The translations under genes were made by a program, and so were the position numbers. A DNA stretch of 18,268 bases. Source: Patescibacteria group bacterium (GTDB lineage: Bacteria > Patescibacteriota > Minisyncoccia > Moranbacterales > UBA1568). Location: NCBI GenBank assembly GCA_030916545.1, contig JAUPWI010000066.1, positions 1 through 18,268 on the forward strand, in the 5' to 3' direction. Of this stretch, positions 1-6,347 are shown in pieces (within the stretch, counting starts at the first letter, position 1; the number at the start of each line of letters is the position of its first letter). Below the pieces are notes generated by a model. It made no database searches, was not told the origin of the DNA, and was given only the letters and a program-made list of their open reading frames with translations.

Positions 1-12
1 GCATTGTCTAAG

Positions 13-18
13 TATATT
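13..18 (+). promoter_or_regulatory. possible -10 element of the HAD gene
   Basis: TATATT lies 15 bases before the ATG at 34. Any -35 would fall outside the window, so the promoter cannot be completed. No SD-like purine run lies between it and the ATG, so a start here would give an mRNA with a leader of about ten bases or less. This is a weak call from one hexamer. Confidence 0.25.
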
Positions 19-33
19 CATTACTCTATCGTT

Positions 34-672
34 ATGCGTCAGAAAATCGTCATATTCGACATGGACGGGGTGTTGTTCGATACCATACCGTTCGCGGAAC
101 GTACTACCATGGAGAGTTACCCTGGTATGACGAGCGAGATGTATCGGGAGTTGCATAGCGGGAATTATCACGAGGAATTAAAAAAACATACCTCTCTCAA
201 AAGAGAGATGTCCGAAGAAGAAGAGGCGAGGCGTAGGGTAGCATATTCTGAACAGAAAAAAGAAGCGTCTCTGTTCGTAGGGATAGAGAGTCTATTGAAA
301 GATTTACGTGACGCAGGATACACGCTGGTTCTCAATTCAAATGCATTTACCGTGAATTGTCTGCCACTGCTTGAGCGGACGGGGATTAAATCTTTATTTG
401 ATTTCATAGCTACTGCCGATCTTTCCAAAAGCAAAGTAGAAAAATTTAGACTTATCGAGGAAAAATATCATGTTGGTGCAGGCGGTATGTTGTTTGTCAC
501 GGATGCGCTCGGAGACGTCAGGGAGGCAGAGTTTGTCGGAGTACCCTCGATTGCTGTCACCTGGGGGGTTCATGACCATACGTTCTTCAATCGTGAGAAG
601 CACACTCATCTGATAGGGATCGTGGATACCGTCACAGAATTACAAAATATCATTTATAGGCATTTCCAGTAG
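34..672 (+). CDS. HAD-superfamily hydrolase (phosphatase-like)
   Basis: This is a cytoplasmic HAD-fold phosphohydrolase of 212 residues, the usual size for subfamily IA. Motif I is FDMDGVLFDT with the nucleophile Asp9 and the acid Asp11. Motif II is Ser102 in LVLNSNA. Motif III is probably Lys134 or Lys137. The loop TDALGDVREA (about 156-165) supplies the motif IV acids. The inserted helical cap spans about 18-85. An upstream TTG at 4 would add ten residues, but HAD proteins normally begin a few residues before motif I, so ATG 34 is preferred. No SD is visible. The substrate cannot be read; phosphoglycolate-phosphatase-like or pyrophosphatase-like are family guesses. It is followed by about 300 noncoding bases, so it is not clearly in an operon with the next gene. 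Confidence 0.85.
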   Translation: MRQKIVIFDMDGVLFDTIPFAERTTMESYPGMTSEMYRELHSGNYHEELKKHTSLKREMSEEEEARRRVAYSEQKKEASLFVGIESLLKDLRDAGYTLVLNSNAFTVNCLPLLERTGIKSLFDFIATADLSKSKVEKFRLIEEKYHVGAGGMLFVTDALGDVREAEFVGVPSIAVTWGVHDHTFFNREKHTHLIGIVDTVTELQNIIYRHFQ

Positions 673-752
673 AACCTTGTGATATCATTGAGAACTCGAT
701 TGGTGTATTTCTCCGGCGACGTCCGGGCTAGTGTACGTTGCTAAGTCGTCAC

Positions 753-781
753 TTGTCAAAAAAGCATAACCATGGTAAAGT
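753..781 (+). promoter_or_regulatory. predicted sigma70-type promoter of the structured leader
   Basis: The -35 TTGTCA (753-758) is separated by 17 bases from the -10 TAAAGT (776-781), and TGG immediately before the -10 forms an extended -10. Transcription would start near 788-791, about 185 bases before the LysM gene at 976 and just before the 5' strand of the long-range helix described next. The -35 also reads TTGACA on the opposite strand, with a weaker TACACT 18 bases away. Confidence 0.5.
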
Positions 782-787
782 ACTTCT

Positions 788-957
788 TCGACTCGGCCAG
801 GGATACGGAAATGGCGCCTGGCAGGTCGGTTAAGGCACTTTAATAATTTTGTGACGCTTAGGAGCGTTTCGTTGGGGCAGTAGTGATTTTGACACAAGGC
901 TGCCTCATGTGAGTCAGCCCTCTTGATACCCTGGCCGGATTCAAATCCGGTCTTTTC
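788..957 (+). promoter_or_regulatory. riboswitch-like or attenuator leader with competing terminator
   Basis: The predicted transcript can fold into a closed domain. Bases 794-802 (CGGCCAGGG) pair perfectly with 929-937 (CCCTGGCCG), a 9-bp closing helix. Inside are a hairpin ACGCT/AGCGT (854-867, loop TAGG) and a stronger hairpin GGCTG/CAGCC (898-919) extended by CTC/GAG around loop ATGT. Bases 933-937 of the closing helix are also the 5' arm of an intrinsic terminator at 933-956, so the two structures exclude each other. That is the usual layout of a transcriptional riboswitch or attenuator. I do not recognise the interior as any known aptamer class. The folding is by eye only. Confidence 0.45.
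933..956 (+). terminator. intrinsic terminator in the leader of the LysM gene
   Basis: GGCCGGAT (933-940) pairs with ATCCGGTC (945-952), including one G-U pair, around loop TCAA. A run of four T follows (953-956). It ends six bases before the SD of the gene at 976, so it sits where it could gate that gene. Confidence 0.55.
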
Positions 958-975
958 AAGCAAGGAGTTGACTCC

Positions 976-1677
976 ATGGATGCATTTCTTCAGAGGCAGT
1001 GGCGGTATAACTTGGCCTTCCTCATTTGTTCCGCATTGGCAATTTTCCTAGCCGGCGTGGCGGTGACTCTCACGGTCATGAATAAGGCAGCCGGGTATTC
1101 GTCCGGCGCTCCCGTGCGGGTTCAATCCGGGCCGACAATTCGAGCACAGCAGCAAGGCGACGCTGATGGTGGGGCGCAAGTTGCCCGGATGCCTCAGCAA
1201 CAAATAGAAGCACCGGTTTCCCGGCCGGAACCTCCTCAATTGATACGGGCCGTCGGCACTCATCACCCATCGAAATCACATGCCTACAGGGCGTATGTCG
1301 TCAAGCCAGGCGAAACGCTTTCCCGGCTTGATCCAGCAGGATGGAAACACACCTGCGATATCAATCGACAGTTCGGCAGCATCAAGAAGGCGGATTGCAC
1401 ATTGACAGCTGATGCGGCGATTCTTCTGCCGGTAGCAGTGGTCGAATCCATGACTCTCGCAGCAGTCGATTCGCCGGCAGCACCTTCCGAGCGGATCGCG
1501 CAGACGGAGATACGTAAACGACTGTCTCAGACGGACCGGCTGCATCTTGCAGAGAAAGCCCGTTGGCAATTTTGTGACCATACGGGAAATGAACGCTCAT
1601 CGGCCTGCGAGTCGGAACGGGCAGCGAACTTCGAGATGCTGGTACTTTCGCTTCAGCGGTCATCGGACCGCACCTGA
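976..1677 (+). CDS. membrane-anchored LysM-domain protein
   Basis: The 233-residue protein has one N-terminal membrane segment (about 13-35) after a short charged start, then a Pro/Gln-rich linker (about 40-105). A degenerate LysM module follows (about 106-152), beginning YVVKPGETLSRL and ending AAILLP. LysM modules bind peptidoglycan or related N-acetylglucosamine glycans; here the module would face outward. Cys127 and Cys141 lie inside the module and Cys200 and Cys211 in the tail, so two disulfides are possible. The start is fixed by AAGGAG at 962-967, eight bases before the ATG. It is the first gene of the envelope module, preceded by the structured leader and followed by two terminators, so it is probably transcribed alone. 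The tail (about 155-233) is unrecognised. Confidence 0.75.
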   Translation: MDAFLQRQWRYNLAFLICSALAIFLAGVAVTLTVMNKAAGYSSGAPVRVQSGPTIRAQQQGDADGGAQVARMPQQQIEAPVSRPEPPQLIRAVGTHHPSKSHAYRAYVVKPGETLSRLDPAGWKHTCDINRQFGSIKKADCTLTADAAILLPVAVVESMTLAAVDSPAAPSERIAQTEIRKRLSQTDRLHLAEKARWQFCDHTGNERSSACESERAANFEMLVLSLQRSSDRT

Positions 1678-1760
1678 CACGAATTTGACGCAGGAAAATA
1701 CCTCGAGACGAGAAGGATAAAAATTTTCTCCGCCAACACGGAAGTGCGCGAGAGAAAGGT

Positions 1761-1779
1761 CCGATCTCATCGGTTTTTT
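1761..1779 (+). terminator. intrinsic terminator after the LysM gene
   Basis: CCGAT (1761-1765) pairs with ATCGG (1769-1773) around loop CTC, followed by six T (1774-1779). The stem is short, but the T run is good and it is placed downstream of the stop at 1677. Confidence 0.55.
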
Positions 1780-1805
1780 CCCAGGAAAACACACTTATTA
1801 TTGAG

Positions 1806-1835
1806 GGGCGCACTCCATCGGAGATGCGCCCTTTT
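1806..1835 (+). terminator. second, stronger intrinsic terminator
   Basis: GGGCGCA (1806-1812) pairs with TGCGCCC (1825-1831). The stem continues with CTCC/GGAG around a 3-base loop, with one bulged A, and is followed by TTTT. It backs up the terminator at 1761 and insulates the next promoter. The AT-rich stretch 1836-1923 after it holds no gene I can support. Confidence 0.7.
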
Positions 1836-1923
1836 GCTATTTCGAGGTCATTTTCGCTCATATCTGGGTATTCTTGCAATGTTAAATCACTCATCTCAGC
1901 CATTCTCTGAGGTTCTCCACCTA

Positions 1924-1952
1924 TTGACATTTTTATCAATTTTTGCTAATAT
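1924..1952 (+). promoter_or_regulatory. consensus extended -10 promoter
   Basis: TTGACA (1924-1929), a 17-base spacer ending TTTGC, and TAATAT (1947-1952) give a near-perfect promoter with an extended -10 (TGC). Transcription should start near 1959, about 33 bases before the ATG at 1992. The same architecture recurs at 5433 and 11828. Bases just downstream (AAGTTAAGAGAT, 1957-1968) resemble those after the promoter at 11828. Confidence 0.8.
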
Positions 1953-1991
1953 ATCAAGTTAAGAGATATGTAAATCCCATTGGTATTGTAT

Positions 1992-2612
1992 ATGTCCATA
2001 TTCGATGTAGCTAAGGTTTTGGGTCGCCGGGTGGTCAGTATCGTCATGACCGGTGTCATGGTCGCGCTTTTTGCGTTAGGAACCCTGATTCTCGTGCAGC
2101 CGAAATATTCTTCAAGTATGGATTTCCTTCTGGTGCAGGCCAACACGAACGGACAGGATTTTTACTCTGCTTTCAAGTCCGCCGAGTACCTGGGAAAAGT
2201 CCTGTCGCAAGCGATATACAGCGAACGTTTCATCACCGCAGTCATCGAAAGCGGGAAGATGGACGATCGTTTTTTGCCAGCGAACAAGAAGGAACGTTTG
2301 GACGAATGGGCGAACATCATCACGGTTCGCAATAACCTCGAATTGGGCATCATCAGTGTTTCTGTCGATGGACAGAGTGATCGGGATGCCGCCAGGATCA
2401 TGAGCGGCGTTGCCGAAGTATTGACACAGAAGAATGCTCTGTTCCGTTCCGGTGATGAGAAGAGCGTCGAAGTCCGTGTCCTGTCCGGCCCGATCCTTGA
2501 GGTGCAGCCGACGTTCCAGAAACTGCTCCTCGTCGCTTTCAGTGGGTTCCTATCAGGCTTGTTCCTGATGAGTTCTGTCGTGATTCTCAGGCATCAGCAA
2601 TATCGTGCCTAG
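1992..2612 (+). CDS. short Wzz-like polysaccharide co-polymerase
   Basis: The protein has 206 residues from ATG 1992, with membrane segments at about 15-35 and 177-199 and an extracytoplasmic loop between them. The segment LSGPILEVQPTF just before TM2 is the proline-containing signature of chain-length determinant (Wzz) proteins, which set glycan length and work beside the polymerase. At about 140 residues the loop is shorter than in typical proteobacterial Wzz, and no kinase domain is attached. TTG codons at 1980 and 1986 extend the frame, but ATG 1992 is preferred. There is no convincing SD, unlike the neighbouring genes. It is preceded by a strong promoter. A shared ancestry with the protein at 14076 is likely from the same TM-loop-GP-TM plan. 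Confidence 0.75.
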   Translation: MSIFDVAKVLGRRVVSIVMTGVMVALFALGTLILVQPKYSSSMDFLLVQANTNGQDFYSAFKSAEYLGKVLSQAIYSERFITAVIESGKMDDRFLPANKKERLDEWANIITVRNNLELGIISVSVDGQSDRDAARIMSGVAEVLTQKNALFRSGDEKSVEVRVLSGPILEVQPTFQKLLLVAFSGFLSGLFLMSSVVILRHQQYRA

Positions 2613-2637
2613 AGAGGTCGTGTGATTTTCCGGTTAA

Positions 2638-2673
2638 GGACGAGAAAGGGAAGTCGCTCTTCCTGTTCTCGCC
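2638..2673 (+). repeat. long intergenic stem-loop without a T run
   Basis: GG plus CGAGAA (2638-2646, one bulged A) pairs with TTCTCG plus CC (2666-2673). The stem continues with GGGAAG/CTTCCT around loop TCGCT, giving about 14 pairs. No T run follows (TTAGGAGGG), so it is not a canonical intrinsic terminator. It may stabilise or process mRNA between the Wzz-like gene and the lipoprotein gene. Confidence 0.5.
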
Positions 2674-2733
2674 TTAGGAGGGAAAAAGCTCCTTGACAAT
2701 TTACAATAATCTCAATCTTCATAGGAGGTCATC

Positions 2734-3621
2734 ATGACCATGCTCCGTGTGTTTCTGATTGGTCTTGCGTTTGCTCTCACGGGCTGCGCTGGGCTGCGTA
2801 CCGATGCCGGATTTACCGTTCGGCAACCGGATGTTCTCAAGACAGCTGAGCCTTGGCATGGAATCGCCGTGCCGGGTGATATCAGTCAGGAGGAGTATTT
2901 CATCGGCTATGTCCCGATTACCGGAACGATGCCAATCAGTGTAGCTTTGGATTTGCGAGACCCGTGCCGGGAGTATCAGTATGCCGCTCGTCGTAATACG
3001 CAGTGGTGTACGAAATATACCGAGACGAGGGAAACTTGTCCGATTTCCAAAGAGTTAAGGCGTGTGGTGCTTCGAGCCATTGTCTACGATGACGATGGGC
3101 AGTTCGAACGAGTCTTGCCGGCGATCGTCAACCCAAGTCATGACAGCTTCTCGATTCTCCTCCCGCTCCCGCTCGTCGAGCAGGTGCGGGGAAAATTCGT
3201 CGGGGTCATAGATTCCGAGGGCGATGTGTTGGTGACACCGCGAGGAAAAGTCACAGATATCTCGGAACTTCAGGATGTCGGACGTGTAGCGCCCGGCCTC
3301 TTTGAGGGAGCGAGACTCTCTCTGGTGTATCCCATCTCGCGTACCGACGTCGCAGGCGCGAAAATGTTGGGTGAAATCGCCCGACTGTTTCCATTGAGAA
3401 GGACGGTATATGGAAGACTTTATTCTATTGCCGCCGAGAATGAGGACGAGTGGCTGAAAGTGTTGGCCATGACGTCAGATGGAACGCCGACAGAACGACT
3501 CGTCACCAGCGGAAGGCTGGCGATAGGAACGTCCGGTATAACGCCGGTCGGACTTGGGATGCAGCTTGCACGAAACGCCTGGGTGGCAGCGAAGAGTTGT
3601 CGCCAGTCGGTGGGAAAGTGA
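2734..3621 (+). CDS. lipoprotein of unknown function
   Basis: The protein has 295 residues. A short hydrophobic signal ends in the lipobox LTGC, with Cys18 as the lipidation site, so the mature protein should be anchored to the outer face of the cytoplasmic membrane (or to an outer membrane, if one exists). Three cysteines cluster at 78, 92 and 102 and one lies near the C-terminus (289). The mature chain looks globular and beta-rich and matches no family I recognise. The start is set by AGGAGG at 2723-2728, five bases before ATG 2734; ATG 2740 is a possible alternative. The next gene begins about 75 bases downstream with no terminator between, so the two are probably co-transcribed. Confidence 0.75.
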   Translation: MTMLRVFLIGLAFALTGCAGLRTDAGFTVRQPDVLKTAEPWHGIAVPGDISQEEYFIGYVPITGTMPISVALDLRDPCREYQYAARRNTQWCTKYTETRETCPISKELRRVVLRAIVYDDDGQFERVLPAIVNPSHDSFSILLPLPLVEQVRGKFVGVIDSEGDVLVTPRGKVTDISELQDVGRVAPGLFEGARLSLVYPISRTDVAGAKMLGEIARLFPLRRTVYGRLYSIAAENEDEWLKVLAMTSDGTPTERLVTSGRLAIGTSGITPVGLGMQLARNAWVAAKSCRQSVGK

Positions 3622-3696
3622 GGTGAAAAAATGAAAGGCCCGTGTATTTTTTTGCGGGTCATCTCACAAGGAGCCCGCTTTTCCATGGAGGAAATG

Positions 3697-5265
3697 ATGA
3701 AGAAAAAATGGCTCATGATCCTTGCGCTGGTACTCTTCGGGGTATCATCCGCAGGGGCTGCTGAGTGCACGGCAGAAGAAAAGGTGCACATGGTGAAGAG
3801 AGGCGAGAGTCTCTCAGTCATCGTTGGCGTTCGCGGGGTGGCTCAGGCTGCCAAGCGGAACGCACTCGGAAACCCAAATCGGATCGTGGTGGGCCAGAAG
3901 CTTTGCCTCGCGCAAGCGGATCAGAGTAGGCTCGTCACTACCAGAACGCGGCCGGATGTGTGCGGGCCGACGGATTTCTGTTGGCGGAAAGAAGGAGGGA
4001 AGCCATACGCGCCCCACCGGAATCCAGCAATGGACGACGATGTGCTCCGAAGGCATGGACTGAGTGTCCGTCAATCGCTCGAACTTCGAGTGTTGATGGC
4101 GCAAGGGAAGTGCTCGGATGTCACTATCCGTCATGGCGATCGCTACGAATGGATGGCATTCGGCAACGGCGAGACCCGGAAAAATGTGGTTGCGGCGTTC
4201 AATAGCCAGCAGGGGGCGAAGCGATGCGTACTTTCCGATGGCACGGTACTTGATGTGCCCAAGAAGTGCGACAACATCGCCAAACCGATACTGCAGCAGC
4301 CACAGATAGCGGCAGTAGCGGTGCCAGCGATGTCTCCGCAACAAAGTCGTGCCGTAGACAGGTTGCCGACTCCCGCTGAGTGCAAAGCGCACTACGATGC
4401 AGTGGTCGGATTCGAGCATGAACCGTCCCCCAAGACCACGAGTGTTTTCGGGTCGTGGGGAGCTTATTGTCTCACCCGCGGGAAAGACTACTGGTCGGGT
4501 CCTGGTGTCCGTGGATTGCACACGGCTGGTGTTGGCGAAGTATTGCCGTCCGGTCAGTGGGAATCCGAATTCGGTATCGTTGGTCCGGCTTACAAGTGGA
4601 TATTCGATTCCGGGTGGGATGCAAGCATCGGGTTGCCGATGGTCGGCTACCTGCACGAACGGTTTCACAACCGGGAGGGCTACAAGAGCGAGCGTGATTT
4701 TCTCCTGTACGGTGTGACCGCTGATGCGAACTTCTATCAGCGCGAGCTCAGGGGTGAAAAGTTCATGAACAAACTCCAGCTGTCAGCGACGCTTACGGTT
4801 CCATTTCAACGGGACGCGCGGCACTGGTGGCAGGGGAAAGAGATCGAATCGCCCGCAGACGACCGATTGAGTTTCATGTTGTCGGCAGGTGCTCGCGGGT
4901 GGTGGACAAGAAACATTTACTCGCAGGTGGGTATCTACCATGCACCGCCGGTGTCGAGTTCGATGAGCATTCGGCCAATCGGCTTTGCAGATGACAGCCA
5001 AACAGTCGGCTGTCACGCCGGTTGGGACATCGGACTCATGGCTCACAATCATGACGCGGTGTTCGCAGTCGGCTGCTGGGTTGATCTGGTGGGCGTGCCA
5101 CGCATGCTCCGCAAGGATGCACGTATTGCCGCAAGCGATCGGGTGACTAGCGAGTCACCGAACGGTCTGGTGGACGTGACGCTTGACGAAGAAACTGCGG
5201 CAGAACAAGTTGCCCAAACGGGTGATGATGCGCCGCAACGCATCGACGTGCCGCTTGAAGAGTAA
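3697..5265 (+). CDS. secreted LysM protein with a beta-rich C-terminal half
   Basis: From ATG 3697 the protein has 522 residues: a signal peptide (about 1-22, MKKKWLMILALV... ending AGA), then a clear LysM module (about 30-72, HMVKRGESLS to VVGQKLCL). A second, degenerate LysM-like unit may lie at about 141-191 (TIRHGDRYEW to GTVLDVPKKC). Residues about 245-465 alternate polar and hydrophobic positions in many short strands rich in Trp, Tyr and Gly, as in beta-barrels or beta-sandwiches. The last 50 residues are acidic and probably disordered. GGAGG (3687-3691) lies five bases before ATG 3697. An alternative ATG at 3685 has AAGGAG eleven bases upstream and would add MEEM. LysM suggests glycan binding; the C-terminal half is unrecognised. 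It follows the lipoprotein gene closely. Confidence 0.75.
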   Translation: MKKKWLMILALVLFGVSSAGAAECTAEEKVHMVKRGESLSVIVGVRGVAQAAKRNALGNPNRIVVGQKLCLAQADQSRLVTTRTRPDVCGPTDFCWRKEGGKPYAPHRNPAMDDDVLRRHGLSVRQSLELRVLMAQGKCSDVTIRHGDRYEWMAFGNGETRKNVVAAFNSQQGAKRCVLSDGTVLDVPKKCDNIAKPILQQPQIAAVAVPAMSPQQSRAVDRLPTPAECKAHYDAVVGFEHEPSPKTTSVFGSWGAYCLTRGKDYWSGPGVRGLHTAGVGEVLPSGQWESEFGIVGPAYKWIFDSGWDASIGLPMVGYLHERFHNREGYKSERDFLLYGVTADANFYQRELRGEKFMNKLQLSATLTVPFQRDARHWWQGKEIESPADDRLSFMLSAGARGWWTRNIYSQVGIYHAPPVSSSMSIRPIGFADDSQTVGCHAGWDIGLMAHNHDAVFAVGCWVDLVGVPRMLRKDARIAASDRVTSESPNGLVDVTLDEETAAEQVAQTGDDAPQRIDVPLEE

Positions 5266-5301
5266 CGACTGAACTTTCTGGATATCCTAGGCTGATAAAA
5301 A

Positions 5302-5367
5302 GTGCGGACTTGATCCGCACGCTGCTCGCTCTCACCGATACGGTGTACGCGAGTCATCGGGGATGAC
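5302..5367 (+). other. cluster of stem-loops in the 3' region of the LysM gene
   Basis: GTGCGGA/TCCGCAC (5302-5320, 5-base loop) is followed by a two-part hairpin. Its outer stem is CTCGC/GCGAG (5325-5329 with 5349-5353), it has a symmetric 3x3 internal loop, and its inner stem is CACCG/CGGTG (5333-5345). A weaker GTCAT/ATGAC (5353-5367) follows. None has a T run. Together with the terminator at 5405 this could be a structured 3' UTR or a small RNA. No convincing promoter precedes it and no gene is seen in 5266-5575. Confidence 0.4.
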
Positions 5368-5404
5368 AAAGAAGTGAAGCGCGAAACACAGGCGACAACA
5401 ATTT

Positions 5405-5440
5405 GGGGCAGGAAACAACCGTTTCCTGCCCCTTGACTTT
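5405..5440 (+). terminator. strong intrinsic terminator overlapping the next promoter
   Basis: GGGGCAGGAAAC (5405-5416) pairs perfectly with GTTTCCTGCCCC (5421-5432) around loop AACC, a 12-bp stem. The following TTGACTTTTT is both the T-rich tail and the -35 region of the next promoter. Confidence 0.85.
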
Positions 5441-5461
5441 TTATACGAAATTTGCTAGAAT
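5433..5461 (+). promoter_or_regulatory. consensus extended -10 promoter of the secreted-protein gene
   Basis: TTGACT (5433-5438), 17 bases ending TTTGC, then TAGAAT (5456-5461). The extended -10 TGC matches the promoters at 1924 and 11828. The start should lie near 5468, giving a leader of about 108 bases before ATG 5576. Confidence 0.8.
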
Positions 5462-5537
5462 ATATTTTCCGAATGGATTGTGAGTTCAAATGAACACATT
5501 CTCAAGACGTCGGAAATCGCAGTGAACTTTTACAACC

Positions 5538-5554
5538 GACCCATTTTTTGGGTC
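5538..5554 (+). promoter_or_regulatory. leader hairpin upstream of the SD
   Basis: GACCCA (5538-5543) pairs with TGGGTC (5549-5554) around five T, ending nine bases before the SD AAGGAG (5563-5568). It could protect the mRNA 5' region or influence ribosome access. A second imperfect hairpin (GTTC/GAAC core) lies near 5480-5500. Confidence 0.4.
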
Positions 5555-5575
5555 ACCTATACAAGGAGTAGCACC

Positions 5576-6247
5576 ATGAAAGCGATTCAAAGCAACACCA
5601 TCGAGTGGCGTCGTATCTTCGCGTCATTTTTTTTGGGGTTCCTCTTCCTCGTCGGCCTCGCTGGAACGGCGAAGGCGCAATTCAGCACCGACCCGGTGGC
5701 TGGCTCGTCAAGCGGCGGCGCGACGATGCTGACGGTCGATTCGACCGGCGGCGGGACCGCAGTCATCAATGTGAGCGAGGCGAACATCGTCTTTCTCGGC
5801 AACGTGCCTGCTGGTCTGGCGGTGCAGTTCACTGGTCCGGATGACTCCGGCCAGGGTACAGCGCAAGTCGTCGCTGCCAAAGGATCGTTTTTCACCGGAG
5901 CGAAGTACTGCTTCACCGGTGTCGGAGCCGACTGGGGCAAGATGGCTTGTGCCCCGCTGGTCGACGGCAAGGCTGCCGTCAAGATCTCGATCAGCAAGGC
6001 ACCGGCGACCGCGCAGCAGTTCGCGCTGGTCCCCCTGATCATCGGAGCCGATGGTCAACGTCTCGGTGGCGGCTGGGCGGCTCACGCCGAAAACGCCAGG
6101 TCGTTCGCGGCTTGTCCAGCGACCAAGGGCCGTGATGTCGTTACGGTCCTTACCATCGAAGGCGGGACCGGCGTCATCCGGCTGGCCACCCAAGAGGAGC
6201 GGGCGGCCTACGCTACCAACAGGTACCCAAGGCTCTGCGCTCGTTGA
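5576..6247 (+). CDS. small secreted cysteine-containing protein, unknown function
   Basis: The protein has 223 residues: a signal peptide (about 1-34: charged start, hydrophobic core FASFFLGFLFLVGL, AKA before the probable cleavage at Gln35), then a Gly/Ser/Thr/Ala-rich, probably all-beta domain. Cys112, Cys125, Cys180 and Cys221 could form two disulfides. The start is set by AAGGAG (5563-5568), seven bases before the ATG; the reading frame runs upstream to 5480 but that part lies in the leader. Third codon positions are mostly C or G, more so than in the neighbours. With the strong promoter and SD this suggests high expression. No family is recognised. It has its own promoter and is closed by terminators at 6310-6369. 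A surface or matrix component is an inference. Confidence 0.75.
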   Translation: MKAIQSNTIEWRRIFASFFLGFLFLVGLAGTAKAQFSTDPVAGSSSGGATMLTVDSTGGGTAVINVSEANIVFLGNVPAGLAVQFTGPDDSGQGTAQVVAAKGSFFTGAKYCFTGVGADWGKMACAPLVDGKAAVKISISKAPATAQQFALVPLIIGADGQRLGGGWAAHAENARSFAACPATKGRDVVTVLTIEGGTGVIRLATQEERAAYATNRYPRLCAR

Positions 6248-6308
6248 GTGCGGCCTAGGTCACGGGATTTCAAGATCGTTTGGATTGAAGGGCATTGCCC
6301 CTCAGCTC

Positions 6309-6334
6309 GGCGGTTTTGGAGTCCCGCTTTTTTT
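6309..6334 (+). terminator. weak terminator after the secreted-protein gene
   Basis: GCGG (6310-6313) can pair with CCGC (6324-6327) around a 10-base loop, followed by seven T (6328-6334). The stem is short; the T run is the main support. Confidence 0.35.
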
Positions 6335-6347
6335 ATCCAAAGATTTT

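Noticed and set aside
730..759. Minus strand promoter (TTGACA, 18 bases, TACACT) pointing into the end of the HAD gene
   Set aside because: The -35 is the mirror image of the + strand TTGTCAA, the -10 is mediocre and no minus strand gene follows. Antisense transcription remains possible but unsupported.
928..957. tRNA T-arm-like sequence (GGATTCAAATCC) suggesting a tRNA or tmRNA 3' end
   Set aside because: With a 7-base TTCAAAT loop the closing pair is A-C, not G-C. No acceptor stem, anticodon arm or CCA can be matched upstream, and the stretch is better explained as a terminator.
685..963. Minus strand open frame of 92 codons
   Set aside because: It has a TTG start without SD and a composition unlike a protein, and it lies across the structured leader.
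1382..1939. Minus strand open frame of 185 codons
   Set aside because: Only the first 30 or so codons look protein-like. The rest runs antisense through two + strand terminators and the end of the LysM gene.
2693..2721. TTGACA upstream of the lipoprotein gene as a promoter
   Set aside because: No acceptable -10 lies at 16-18 bases (TCTTCA is poor) and the start would fall inside the SD. A TACAAT nearby at 2702 has no -35.
3814..4668. Minus strand open frame of 284 codons
   Set aside because: It is a shadow of the LysM/beta-rich gene, whose signal peptide, LysM motif and SD support the + strand.
5708..6193. Minus strand open frame of 161 codons opposite the secreted-protein gene
   Set aside because: It results from the strong C/G third-position bias of the real gene; no start signal or recognisable motif.
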